NCBI GenBank assembly: GCA_025964575.1
Contig: JAOPYO010000172.1
Location: 1-64,000, forward strand
Origin: Actinomycetes bacterium
Lineage (GTDB): Bacteria; Actinomycetota; Actinomycetes; Streptosporangiales; Streptosporangiaceae
Length of the DNA: 64,000 bases
Direction: 5' to 3'
In this document: in pieces, positions 1-8,053 of the stretch
Layout of the letters: every line of letters starts with the position of its first letter
Numbering within the stretch: position 1 is the stretch's first letter
Notes under the pieces: model-generated
Seen by the model: only the letters and a program-made list of their open reading frames with translations
Told to the model about the DNA's origin: nothing
The model's database searches: none
Position numbers and translations under genes: made by a program

Positions 1-2
1 AC

Positions 3-251
3 CTGTGCGAAATCCACCACCTCGACGGCGGCTGGAAACTCGGCACCCCCACAGACCTGCACAAACTCGCCCCCGCCTGCGGCTGGCACAACAGGTGGGT
101 CGAAGACCACGCCGACCAGATCACCCAGACCCGCGACACCCGAGGACGGGCGGTCGTGCGGATCTTGCCGCCCTGGACCACCCACCCCGACAGCACCACT
201 ACCAACCAGCGCCAGACCACCACCAGCAGCCGACAACCAGGCGCCCCCTGA
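3..251 (+). CDS. C-terminal fragment of HNH endonuclease (DUF222/HNH type), truncated by window start
   Basis: Frame 3 reads LCEIHHLDGGWKLGTPTDLHKLAPACGWHNRWVEDHADQITQTRDTRGRAVV...stop; CEIHHLDGG...PTDL..LAPACGWHN is HNH-like. Confidence 0.65.
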   Translation: MCEIHHLDGGWKLGTPTDLHKLAPACGWHNRWVEDHADQITQTRDTRGRAVVRILPPWTTHPDSTTTNQRQTTTSSRQPGAP

Positions 252-399
252 TCACCCAGACGCCACCAAGCCGCCCCGCACCAGCAGCGAGGGGCGGCCC
301 GAACCCATGCCCAAAAACACCACTCGCCCCGGAGCTCCTGGAAGGCCCGGACAGGCCCCGGCTGTGGGTCCATCCTCGACGAGGGGCACTGCGCCGCGA

Positions 400-681
400 A
401 GTCGGTGGACCAGCGGTCCTGCACGAGCAACTCACCCGTCTCACCGAAGTCTCCCGCAGGTCCAGGTGAAACTGCTGCGGATGAGCGGCATCGGGCCACC
501 GGGGTGGCTGGTACCGCAAAGACCATCGGGATCACTCTGCAGGGCATGCGTTGCCGAGCTGGACCGGCACGAACGGACCCGATGGCGGACCGACCGGCAC
601 ACCGAGGATGTCGGCGAGAAACCCTGCGGACGCCGCCTTGTCGCGGACCCAGACGATGGTGTGGTTCAGCTCGACGCTCAT
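400..681 (-). pseudogene. Composite remnant of VOC/glyoxalase-like genes
   Basis: 681->532 encodes MSVELNHTIVWVRDKAASAGFLADILGVPVGPPSGPFVPVQLGN then stop; 519->~450 in another frame encodes RYQPPRWPDAAHPQQFHLDL, typical of a VOC C-terminal half. Confidence 0.6.
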
Positions 682-1100
682 CGTGCTGCTGCTTGGGGAG
701 GCTGCCCCTGCGGCGGGAGTGGCGGTGGCCCGGCGATGGGGCTGAGGTGCAGCCCGGCCAGCAGCCGGCGATCGCCCTGCTGGACGGCGATGTGAGTGGT
801 GCGGAACCGGCCGTCGACGGGGTGCCCCTGGTAAGCGGCCTGCTGGGTGATGGATCCGAGCGCGATGGCGGCGGTGCCGTAGTCGCGCACCTCGACCTCT
901 TCCCAGGCCAGGGACGCGGTGACCAGTGCGCCGGTGCGGTAGCGGTCGAGCCACTGCTGCTTGTTCAGCACGAAGCCGGCCGGACCCACCAGGGCGAAGT
1001 CGTCGGTGGTCAGGGCATCGAGAACCGCGACATCGCCGCGCTGCTCAGCCTCGGCCCAGCGGCGGCCGAGCTCGCGGACCTGCTCATCGGTCGTGGGCAT
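678..1100 (-). CDS. Nuclear transport factor 2 / DUF4440 (SnoaL-like) family protein
   Basis: MPTTDEQVRELGRRWAEAEQRGDVAVLDALTTDDFALVGPAGFVLNKQQWLDRYRTG; stop overlaps the downstream VOC start. Confidence 0.8.
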   Translation of the reverse strand: MPTTDEQVRELGRRWAEAEQRGDVAVLDALTTDDFALVGPAGFVLNKQQWLDRYRTGALVTASLAWEEVEVRDYGTAAIALGSITQQAAYQGHPVDGRFRTTHIAVQQGDRRLLAGLHLSPIAGPPPLPPQGQPPQAAAR

Positions 1101-1130
1101 GGTGGTTCCTCCTTCATCGCCGATCAACAC

Positions 1131-1172
1131 TTAGATATCTAACCGTACGATATCAAAGACTTAGATGTCTAT
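1131..1172. promoter_or_regulatory. Candidate MarR operator pair
   Basis: TTAGATATCTAA at 1131-1142 (perfect palindrome) and TTAGATGTCTAT at 1161-1172, between divergent DUF4440 and MarR genes. Confidence 0.6.
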
Positions 1173-1193
1173 GCACTGGGGTAGGCTGAAGCG

Positions 1194-1679
1194 GTGTCAA
1201 GACCTCCCGGGCCGCCGATCGGCATGATCCTCACCCGCACCGCCAAGACCGTCAGCCGCGCCTTCGACGACACCCTCGCCGCCGCCGGCGGCTCACTGCC
1301 GATCTGGCTGATCCTGCTCTCGCTGAAGACCCAGCACCTGGGCAACCAGCGCGAACTGGCCCAGGCCGTGGGCATCCAGGGCGCCACGATGACCCATCAC
1401 CTCAACGCGATGGAAACCGGCGGCCTGATCACCCGCCGTCGCGATCCCGCCAACCGCCGCGTTCACCAGGTGCAGCTCACCGACCGCGGCGAAAGCCTGT
1501 TCCAGCAACTGGCCGGCGCGGCCATCGCCCACGATCAACGGCTACGCGCGGGCCTCAGCGACGACGAACTCACCACGCTGGCACGCCTGCTCGACCGCTT
1601 GGACCACAACATCGCCGGCGCCGCACCCCACCCCGCACAGCCCACACCGGCAGACACGAACATTCCGCCACACCCATGA
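1194..1679 (+). CDS. MarR family transcriptional regulator
   Basis: winged-helix pattern ...LAQAVGIQGATMTHHLNAMETGGLITRRRDPANRRVHQVQLTDRGE. Confidence 0.9.
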   Translation: MSRPPGPPIGMILTRTAKTVSRAFDDTLAAAGGSLPIWLILLSLKTQHLGNQRELAQAVGIQGATMTHHLNAMETGGLITRRRDPANRRVHQVQLTDRGESLFQQLAGAAIAHDQRLRAGLSDDELTTLARLLDRLDHNIAGAAPHPAQPTPADTNIPPHP

Positions 1680-1787
1680 GCACACGACTTCGACCGATCA
1701 CCGGGCCGGTCAGCGGCTACAGATGTCCACCAGCGCGGCCAATCACATCAAGCTCAAGGACTACCAGGGCTGATGGCGGCACGACCG

Positions 1788-2684
1788 CTAGGTGACGAGA
1801 CGCAGGCGGCGGTCGGCGAGCTCGATGTCGATGCGCTGTCCCCATGACAGGACCAGCCGGTCGGTCTCGATCCCGTCCCCGAAGACCACCAGCCCGTCGG
1901 TCTCGCAGACCAGTGAGAGACCGTCGCCGGCGCCGAGGTCGCCCTCAGTGAGGCCGGTGCCGGTGGCGGGCGAGGGCCAGGCCTCGCGGACGAACCACGC
2001 CAGCCTCGGCTCGGCCGGCCCCGGCAGCCGCAGGGCGCTGCCACGCTCGAGCCACACCGACCTGCACCAGCCGGTGGCGCCGGTGCCGGTCGCGACGAGT
2101 ACGCCCGACGAGGACTGGCGCTCACCGGCGCCTCCGGAGGGGGCGGTGAGACGGTAACGCGCCGACTGGTGGGTGGGGTGGCCGAGGAAGACCTCGTTGA
2201 GCGCGGTCAGCTCGCGCCCGTCGTCGACGCGGGCCCGGACCATCACCCGCGAGTCGTACGATCCCGTACCTCTTGCCGTCGTGGCGAGCAGCTCGGCGCA
2301 GGCCTCGACGGGATGCGGCACGAGCTGCCCCGGATTGCGGCCGGGGTCGGGATTGAGGCCGATCACCGGCTGGTCGCCGAGGTATTTCGCGACGTTGGCG
2401 ACCAGTCCGTCCTGGCCGACGATGACGACGATGTCTCCGGGGGCGAAGAGGAAGCGGTCCAGGTCCGTGCGCTCCACCGCTCCGCGTCGCCAGTCGATCG
2501 GGGTGGCGGCGGCCACCGCCGCCAGCGCCCGCGCCTGGGCGTGGTGCCGGGTCAGCACCTCCTCGAGATCACGATCCCGGCTGCGCAGATAGAACTCCGC
2601 CTGCTGCCGGGTTCCGTGCCGAGCGAGCAGCTCGTCGTATTCGGTGCGCCGGTGGACCAGCACGATCCTCGGGGCGAGCGTCAT
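1788..2684 (-). CDS. NAD kinase-like protein (divergent active-site motif)
   Basis: NAD kinase-like pattern: [19 protein letters not shown]...[16 protein letters not shown]...[11 protein letters not shown]...[15 protein letters not shown]; start overlaps the SPFH stop (ATGA). Confidence 0.75.
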   Translation of the reverse strand: MTLAPRIVLVHRRTEYDELLARHGTRQQAEFYLRSRDRDLEEVLTRHHAQARALAAVAAATPIDWRRGAVERTDLDRFLFAPGDIVVIVGQDGLVANVAKYLGDQPVIGLNPDPGRNPGQLVPHPVEACAELLATTARGTGSYDSRVMVRARVDDGRELTALNEVFLGHPTHQSARYRLTAPSGGAGERQSSSGVLVATGTGATGWCRSVWLERGSALRLPGPAEPRLAWFVREAWPSPATGTGLTEGDLGAGDGLSLVCETDGLVVFGDGIETDRLVLSWGQRIDIELADRRLRLVT

Positions 2685-3685
2685 TCCTGGTCCGGAGCCG
2701 TGAGCCGTCCGAGCGCCGTCGTGATCAGGTCAGGCGAGACGTTGAGCTGGCCGATCTTCGGTAGCTGACCGGCGATCGCCTGCGCGGCGAGGGCGAGGAC
2801 CAGCGCGGGCGCCACGTCCTGGTAGGCGGTCAGCTTCGCGGCCGTGGCGTCGGCCTCGGCCGCCCCGGACAGCCGACGCGCATCGGCCCGCACAGCGGCC
2901 AGCAGGCGCTCCCGCTCGGCTTTGGCCTCGACCTCGATCCATGCGGCGGCCGCCGCCTCCTCGGATCTCCGGCGCTCGTTCTGGCCGCGCTGGGCGACCA
3001 GGTTCTCCTCACGGTGGGCGAGCTCGATCTGGTTCTGCATCTCGTTCTCGGCGATTGCCCGCTCTCGCTCGACGGCGAGCGCTCGCCTCTCGTACGTGGC
3101 CCGGTCCGCCTCCTGCTGGATCTGTTCCCGCGCCGGGGTCTGCAGCGCCCGCTCGACCTCGGACTCCGGCCGGATCGCCACGACCCGTACGCCCACCACC
3201 GTGAGACCGGTGTCGTCCAGCCGGGAGTCGCCGCCCAGCCCCGCGGCCACGTCCTCCCGCACGGCGACCGGTCCGCCGACGATCGCCTCTCGCAGATCCA
3301 GCCGGGCGATCACAGTGACCGCGTGCTGCTGGGCGATCTCGGTGAGCATCGAGGCGACCTGGTCGAGCGGCGCCGACCGCCACTGGCCGCTGTCGGGGTG
3401 GATCGCGAAGTCGATCCGCTGGACGGCCAGTGCAGGGTCACTGATCCGATAGGTCACTGTGGCCTGCACGCTCACGTCCTGGAAGTCGACGGTCCGGGCG
3501 TGGAACAGCATCGGCAGCTCCCGGTCGTCGACCGGGACCTCGCTGATCACCGCCGCCAGTGGACGGAACCAGAAGGAGATCCCGACACCCTCGTGTGCGG
3601 GTCGTCCCCGCCGCAAATGCCGGATATACGTCGTCGGAGCACCGCGCAGGTGCCGAAGCAGCGGTCTGGTGTGGATGTCCGCCAT
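2681..3685 (-). CDS. SPFH/Band 7 domain protein
   Basis: [15 protein letters not shown]...; Band 7 core [40 protein letters not shown]; coiled-coil C-terminus; SD GGGAGG 5 nt upstream of ATG. Confidence 0.88.
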   Translation of the reverse strand: MADIHTRPLLRHLRGAPTTYIRHLRRGRPAHEGVGISFWFRPLAAVISEVPVDDRELPMLFHARTVDFQDVSVQATVTYRISDPALAVQRIDFAIHPDSGQWRSAPLDQVASMLTEIAQQHAVTVIARLDLREAIVGGPVAVREDVAAGLGGDSRLDDTGLTVVGVRVVAIRPESEVERALQTPAREQIQQEADRATYERRALAVERERAIAENEMQNQIELAHREENLVAQRGQNERRRSEEAAAAAWIEVEAKAERERLLAAVRADARRLSGAAEADATAAKLTAYQDVAPALVLALAAQAIAGQLPKIGQLNVSPDLITTALGRLTAPDQE

Positions 3686-3732
3686 CAGTGCCTCCCAGCA
3701 ATCGTCACCGCGACGATAACGAGGACGGCGAG

Positions 3733-3753
3733 TTATTGTCAATATGAGAATAA
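3733..3753. promoter_or_regulatory. Imperfect inverted repeat upstream of SPFH operon
   Basis: TTATTGTCA-ATA-TGAGAATAA, 9-3-9 with one mismatch. Confidence 0.4.
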
Positions 3754-3906
3754 GTGGGAATACTCAATCCCACATGCCGCATCAGGCGCAGACACCCGAT
3801 GGACCGAGCATGTGACACAACGGATATGTAAAGTGAACCCCGCAGTCCTCATGAAACTCAGCGCGACACGGGACCATGACTTGTCGACAGCGCATCTCTG
3901 TGGGGT

Positions 3907-6795
3907 GTGGGCATGAATGGGCCTCCGAGCGGTAGTCCCCGGCTGATCGGGCGTCATGACGCCCTGCGCATCGTCGCGGAGGCACTCGACGGCGCAGCGG
4001 ACGGAACATTCCGGTTCGTCGGTCTGGTCGGAGAGCCCGGGGCCGGCAAGACCCGGCTGCTCGCAGAACTGGCCGCCGAGGCGGGCCGGCGGAAATTCGC
4101 CACCCTCTGGGGCCGTGCGGCGGAGTTCGAGCAGCAGATGCCGTTCGGCGTCATCGTCGACGCGCTCGACGACCATCTGGAGGCCGCCTTCCCCGGCGAC
4201 CTCGGGGAGGTGCCGACCGGGCTACTCGGGGCCGTGTTCCCCTCGCTGTCCAGCGATCCGGCCGACGGCCCCGGAACGGACCTGACCGGGCTGGGCCGCT
4301 ACAAGCTCTACCGGGCGGTCCGCCTGCTGCTCGACCGGCTGGCGGCACCGTCCGGGCTGGCGCTGATCCTGGACGACGTGCACTGGGCCGATGACAGCTC
4401 CATCGAGCTCCTCGACCATCTGGTCCGGCACCCCCCGGGCGGCCGGGTGCTGGTCGCCGCCGCCTACCGGCCCGCGCAGGCGTCACCCCGGTTGGCCACG
4501 CTCGTCGACACCGCGGCCGCCCATGGCCGCCGGGTCATGGTGGGCCCGCTCACCTCGGACGAGGTCCGGGAGTTCCTCGGCCCGCAGGTGAGCCGGGCGC
4601 AATGTCAGGAGCTGTACGAGGCCAGCGGCGGCAACCCCTTCTATCTGGAGGCGCTGGCCCGGATGGGTGGCCCGGCGAAGCCGGCCTCGGCAGGTGAGGA
4701 CGAGAGCCAGCTGCCCTCGGCGGTCCGGGCGGCCCTGCAGATGGAACTGACCGGCATGTCCCCCACCGCGCTGCTGGTGGCCCAGGCGGCGGCGGTCGCC
4801 GCCGACGAGTTCGAACCGGCGCTGGTCGCGGTGGCCGCAGAGGTGTCGGAGAGTGCGGCGCTGAAGGCGCTCGACGAGATGGCCGCGCGAGATGTCGTAC
4901 GGGCGGCGACGGCGGGCCGGTTCCGGTTCCGGCATCCGCTGGTCCGGCATGCCGCCTACAGCTCCGCCGCGGCCGGCTGGCGGCTGGGCGTGCACGGCCG
5001 GATCGCCGCGCATCTGTCCGAGGTCGGGGCCCCCGCGGTCGTACGCGCCCGCCATGTGGAACGGTCTGGCCGCTTCGGCGACGAGGCGGCCATCACCACC
5101 CTGACCGACGCGGCCCGTGCCGTCGCCGCGCAGGCCCCGGCCACCGCCACCCACTGGTTGAAAGCGGCGCTGCGGCTGGTGCCCGAAAGCGAAACCGAAG
5201 CCCAGTTGGGACTGCTGCTGGAGTTGGCCCGATCGCAGACGGTCAGCGGGCTGCTGCTCGAGGGACGGGACACCGCCCACAGGGCACTGCGGTTGCTGCC
5301 GGCCGATGACCACTACCGGCGGGCCCGGGCGGTGCGGTTCTGCGCCATGATCGAGCGGCTGCTGGACCGTCCCCAGGAGGGCCGGGCGCTGCTGCTCGCC
5401 GAGTTGCGCCAGATGCCCGATCGGCAGTCGGCCGCCGCGGTGATGTTGCGGCTGCGGCTGGTCGCGGAGAGCCTCATGAGGGTCGATTTCCGGGCGGCCC
5501 AAGCCGTGCTGGACCTGGTGCCGGGCGACTCCGAGGGCTGGGAACCGTCGCTGCCGCTCGCGGTGGCGGCGCTGCGTCCCATGCCCGCCTACGCCGCCGG
5601 ACGCATCCCGGAGGCCATCCGCCATCTCGAGACGGCCGACCTGCTGTTCGGCGACGCCCCCGACGAACATCTCGCCGGGTGGATGGACTCCATCACCTGG
5701 CTGTGTTGGACCGAGCTGTTCATGGGCCGTTACGACAGCGTGCTCCAGCGGTTCGACCGGGTGCTGGCGGTGGCGCGCTCCACCGGGCAGAGCTACATCG
5801 TGACCTCCATGCTGTCCGGCCAGGCCAGGGCGTACGCCAAGCTCGGCCGCCTCGATGAAGCGGCGGCCTCGGCCGAGGAGGCCGCGGACGTGGCACGACT
5901 GCTGAATTCCGGCCAGTCATTGGCCATGGCGCTCTCAGCTCAGAGCCTGATCGCCGGTTGGTCCGGCGACCATGACACCGCCGTGAGCTTGGGTGAGCAG
6001 GCCGTGCAGAGCGGTGGCGGGCTCGGGGAATGGGGGGGCGCGCAGGCCCGGTACGCCAGGGCGATGGCGCTGATCAGCGCCGGTCGGCTGGACGAGGGCG
6101 CCGAGGCGGCACTGGAGGCCTGCGACGGTTTCGAATCACCACTGCTCGACCAGAGCAGCCTGCTGTCCTGCTGCGAGACCATGGCGCAGGTCGCGGCGGC
6201 GCGCGATCGGCCCACCGAGGCCGCCGTCTGGGCGGATCGCGCCGTCGAGCTCGCCCATCCCGAACTGCCGGGCAACGTGGCGCTGACGCTGCTGTCCCGC
6301 GCGCATGCGCTGCGCGGCTCCGACCCGGCCGCCGCCGCCGAGCACGCTCAGGCGGCCGCCGAGATGTTCGCCACCGCCGACCAGCGGCTCGATGCCGGGC
6401 GCGCCCGGCTCTGCGCGGGCACCGCCTTCGCCGAGGCCGACGACCGCGGCCGGGCGCTCGACGAACTGCGTGCGGCCGCCGAGTTCTTCGAAGAGTGCGG
6501 CGCGCGCACCCTGCACGCGCACGTGGTCCGTGCACAGCGCAAGCTCGGGGTCAGGGTTCCTGCCAAGGGCGGGCGGAGCCGGAGCAACGGTTCGCACGGG
6601 CTGTCCCGCCGGGAGCTGGAGGTGGCCATGCTCGTCATCGAGGGCTACACCAACCAGCAGATCGCCGAGAAACTCGTCCTCAGCATCCGGACCGTGGAGA
6701 CCCACCTCTCCCATGTCTTCACCAAGCTCGGGGTCACCTCCCGGGTCAATCTGGTGAAGGCGCTCACCGCGGAAGACCCTCCCGCCGACAAGTGA
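3907..6795 (+). CDS. LuxR family regulator, large ATP-binding (LAL/MalT-like) type
   Basis: N-terminal Walker A GEPGAGKTRLLAEL; C-terminal LuxR HTH LSRRELEVAMLVIEGYTNQQIAEKLVLSIRTVETHLSHVFTKLGV. Confidence 0.93.
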   Translation: MGMNGPPSGSPRLIGRHDALRIVAEALDGAADGTFRFVGLVGEPGAGKTRLLAELAAEAGRRKFATLWGRAAEFEQQMPFGVIVDALDDHLEAAFPGDLGEVPTGLLGAVFPSLSSDPADGPGTDLTGLGRYKLYRAVRLLLDRLAAPSGLALILDDVHWADDSSIELLDHLVRHPPGGRVLVAAAYRPAQASPRLATLVDTAAAHGRRVMVGPLTSDEVREFLGPQVSRAQCQELYEASGGNPFYLEALARMGGPAKPASAGEDESQLPSAVRAALQMELTGMSPTALLVAQAAAVAADEFEPALVAVAAEVSESAALKALDEMAARDVVRAATAGRFRFRHPLVRHAAYSSAAAGWRLGVHGRIAAHLSEVGAPAVVRARHVERSGRFGDEAAITTLTDAARAVAAQAPATATHWLKAALRLVPESETEAQLGLLLELARSQTVSGLLLEGRDTAHRALRLLPADDHYRRARAVRFCAMIERLLDRPQEGRALLLAELRQMPDRQSAAAVMLRLRLVAESLMRVDFRAAQAVLDLVPGDSEGWEPSLPLAVAALRPMPAYAAGRIPEAIRHLETADLLFGDAPDEHLAGWMDSITWLCWTELFMGRYDSVLQRFDRVLAVARSTGQSYIVTSMLSGQARAYAKLGRLDEAAASAEEAADVARLLNSGQSLAMALSAQSLIAGWSGDHDTAVSLGEQAVQSGGGLGEWGGAQARYARAMALISAGRLDEGAEAALEACDGFESPLLDQSSLLSCCETMAQVAAARDRPTEAAVWADRAVELAHPELPGNVALTLLSRAHALRGSDPAAAAEHAQAAAEMFATADQRLDAGRARLCAGTAFAEADDRGRALDELRAAAEFFEECGARTLHAHVVRAQRKLGVRVPAKGGRSRSNGSHGLSRRELEVAMLVIEGYTNQQIAEKLVLSIRTVETHLSHVFTKLGVTSRVNLVKALTAEDPPADK

Positions 6796-6951
6796 GCGGC
6801 CGCGCGGTGAAGTCTGCGCCACCACTGAGGAAACCGGCCGACCTGTCACCACGGTCTAAGGGAACACAGGCCAGAAGTCAGGGTTTACCCCGATGTCCCG
6901 TGCGTGCCCTAGCTCGCATAGTTGATCCACGCTCCCCGAGAGGACAGACAG

Positions 6952-8052
6952 ATGGTAGGCCGGATCCCGCGCTACACGCTTGAGGGCGTGCCCGACGCAG
7001 AGATGTCCGAGCGTCTGTTCGCCACCGAGGACGGCTTGGGCCTGAGCCTCACCCGGTTCCATCGCGCCGACTGCGACGACGTCGTGCTGCTGATCCACGG
7101 GCTGACGCTGTCCCGGGACATGTTCATCATGCCGGAACACACCAACCTGGTGTCCTTCCTGCTGGACCAGGGTTTCACCGATGTCTGGGCCCTGGACTTC
7201 CGGATGAGCAACCGCTTCCCGTACGACATGGAGACCCACCGCTACACGATGGACGACGTCGCGCTCTTCGATCACCCTGCCGCGCTGCGCGCGCTGCGGG
7301 AGGTCGTCGGTGACCGGCGAGTGCATGTCATCGCGCACTGCCTCGGGTCGGTGTCGTTCATGATGAGCCTGTTCGGCGGCGCCGTCGACGACGTCACCAG
7401 CGTGATCTCCAACAGCGTCGCGCTGACCCCACGGTTGTCCCCCTGGGCGCGCCGCAAGCTGACGTTCGCCCCCGAGCTGTCGGAGTACGTGCTCGGGATG
7501 CCGGTGCTGGACCCGCGGTTCGGTGAGGCACCCTGGTTCACTCGCCGCAGCCTGTTCGCCCGCGGGGTGTCGCTGTTCCACCGCGAATGCGACAACAGCG
7601 CCTGCCACATGCTGAGCTTCATGTGGGGCAGCGGCAAACCCGCGATGTTCGGCCACGACACCCTGGACCCGGTCACCCACGAGCGGATGGCCGATCTGTG
7701 CGGCCCCTGCGGCGTGCACTACTACCGGCACCTCCGCAAGATGGTGGAGGCCGGCCGGATCGTGAAGTACGACGCCACCAACCCCCGGCTGCCCGGCGAC
7801 TTCCTCGCGAACGCGGCCGACATGGCCACCCCGATCCTGTTCCTGACCGGCGACCGCAACCACGTCTTCACCGACTCCAACGTCGTCTGCCACCAGTTGC
7901 TGGAGGAGGCCGCCCCCGGCCTGCACACGCTGGAGATCCTGCCCGGGTACGGGCACGTGGACCCCTTCATGGGCATCAACTCCCACCGCGATGTCTTCCC
8001 CAGGATGGTGGCCTTCCTGAAGGAACACAGCCCCAAGCGACAGGCGGCCTGA
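6952..8052 (+). CDS. Alpha/beta fold hydrolase
   Basis: VVLLIHGLTLSRDMF...; nucleophile-elbow-like HVIAHCLGSVSF; late GYGHVDPF. Confidence 0.85.
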   Translation: MVGRIPRYTLEGVPDAEMSERLFATEDGLGLSLTRFHRADCDDVVLLIHGLTLSRDMFIMPEHTNLVSFLLDQGFTDVWALDFRMSNRFPYDMETHRYTMDDVALFDHPAALRALREVVGDRRVHVIAHCLGSVSFMMSLFGGAVDDVTSVISNSVALTPRLSPWARRKLTFAPELSEYVLGMPVLDPRFGEAPWFTRRSLFARGVSLFHRECDNSACHMLSFMWGSGKPAMFGHDTLDPVTHERMADLCGPCGVHYYRHLRKMVEAGRIVKYDATNPRLPGDFLANAADMATPILFLTGDRNHVFTDSNVVCHQLLEEAAPGLHTLEILPGYGHVDPFMGINSHRDVFPRMVAFLKEHSPKRQAA

Positions 8053-8053
8053 C

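Noticed and set aside
1721-1771. Micro-ORF MSTSAANHIKLKDYQG after the MarR gene
   Set aside because: Too short, no convincing SD, probably a gene-tail remnant or chance
4483-5670. 395-aa minus-strand ORF inside the LuxR gene
   Set aside because: GC-rich shadow frame opposite a clear LAL regulator; His/Gln/Arg-rich without domain features
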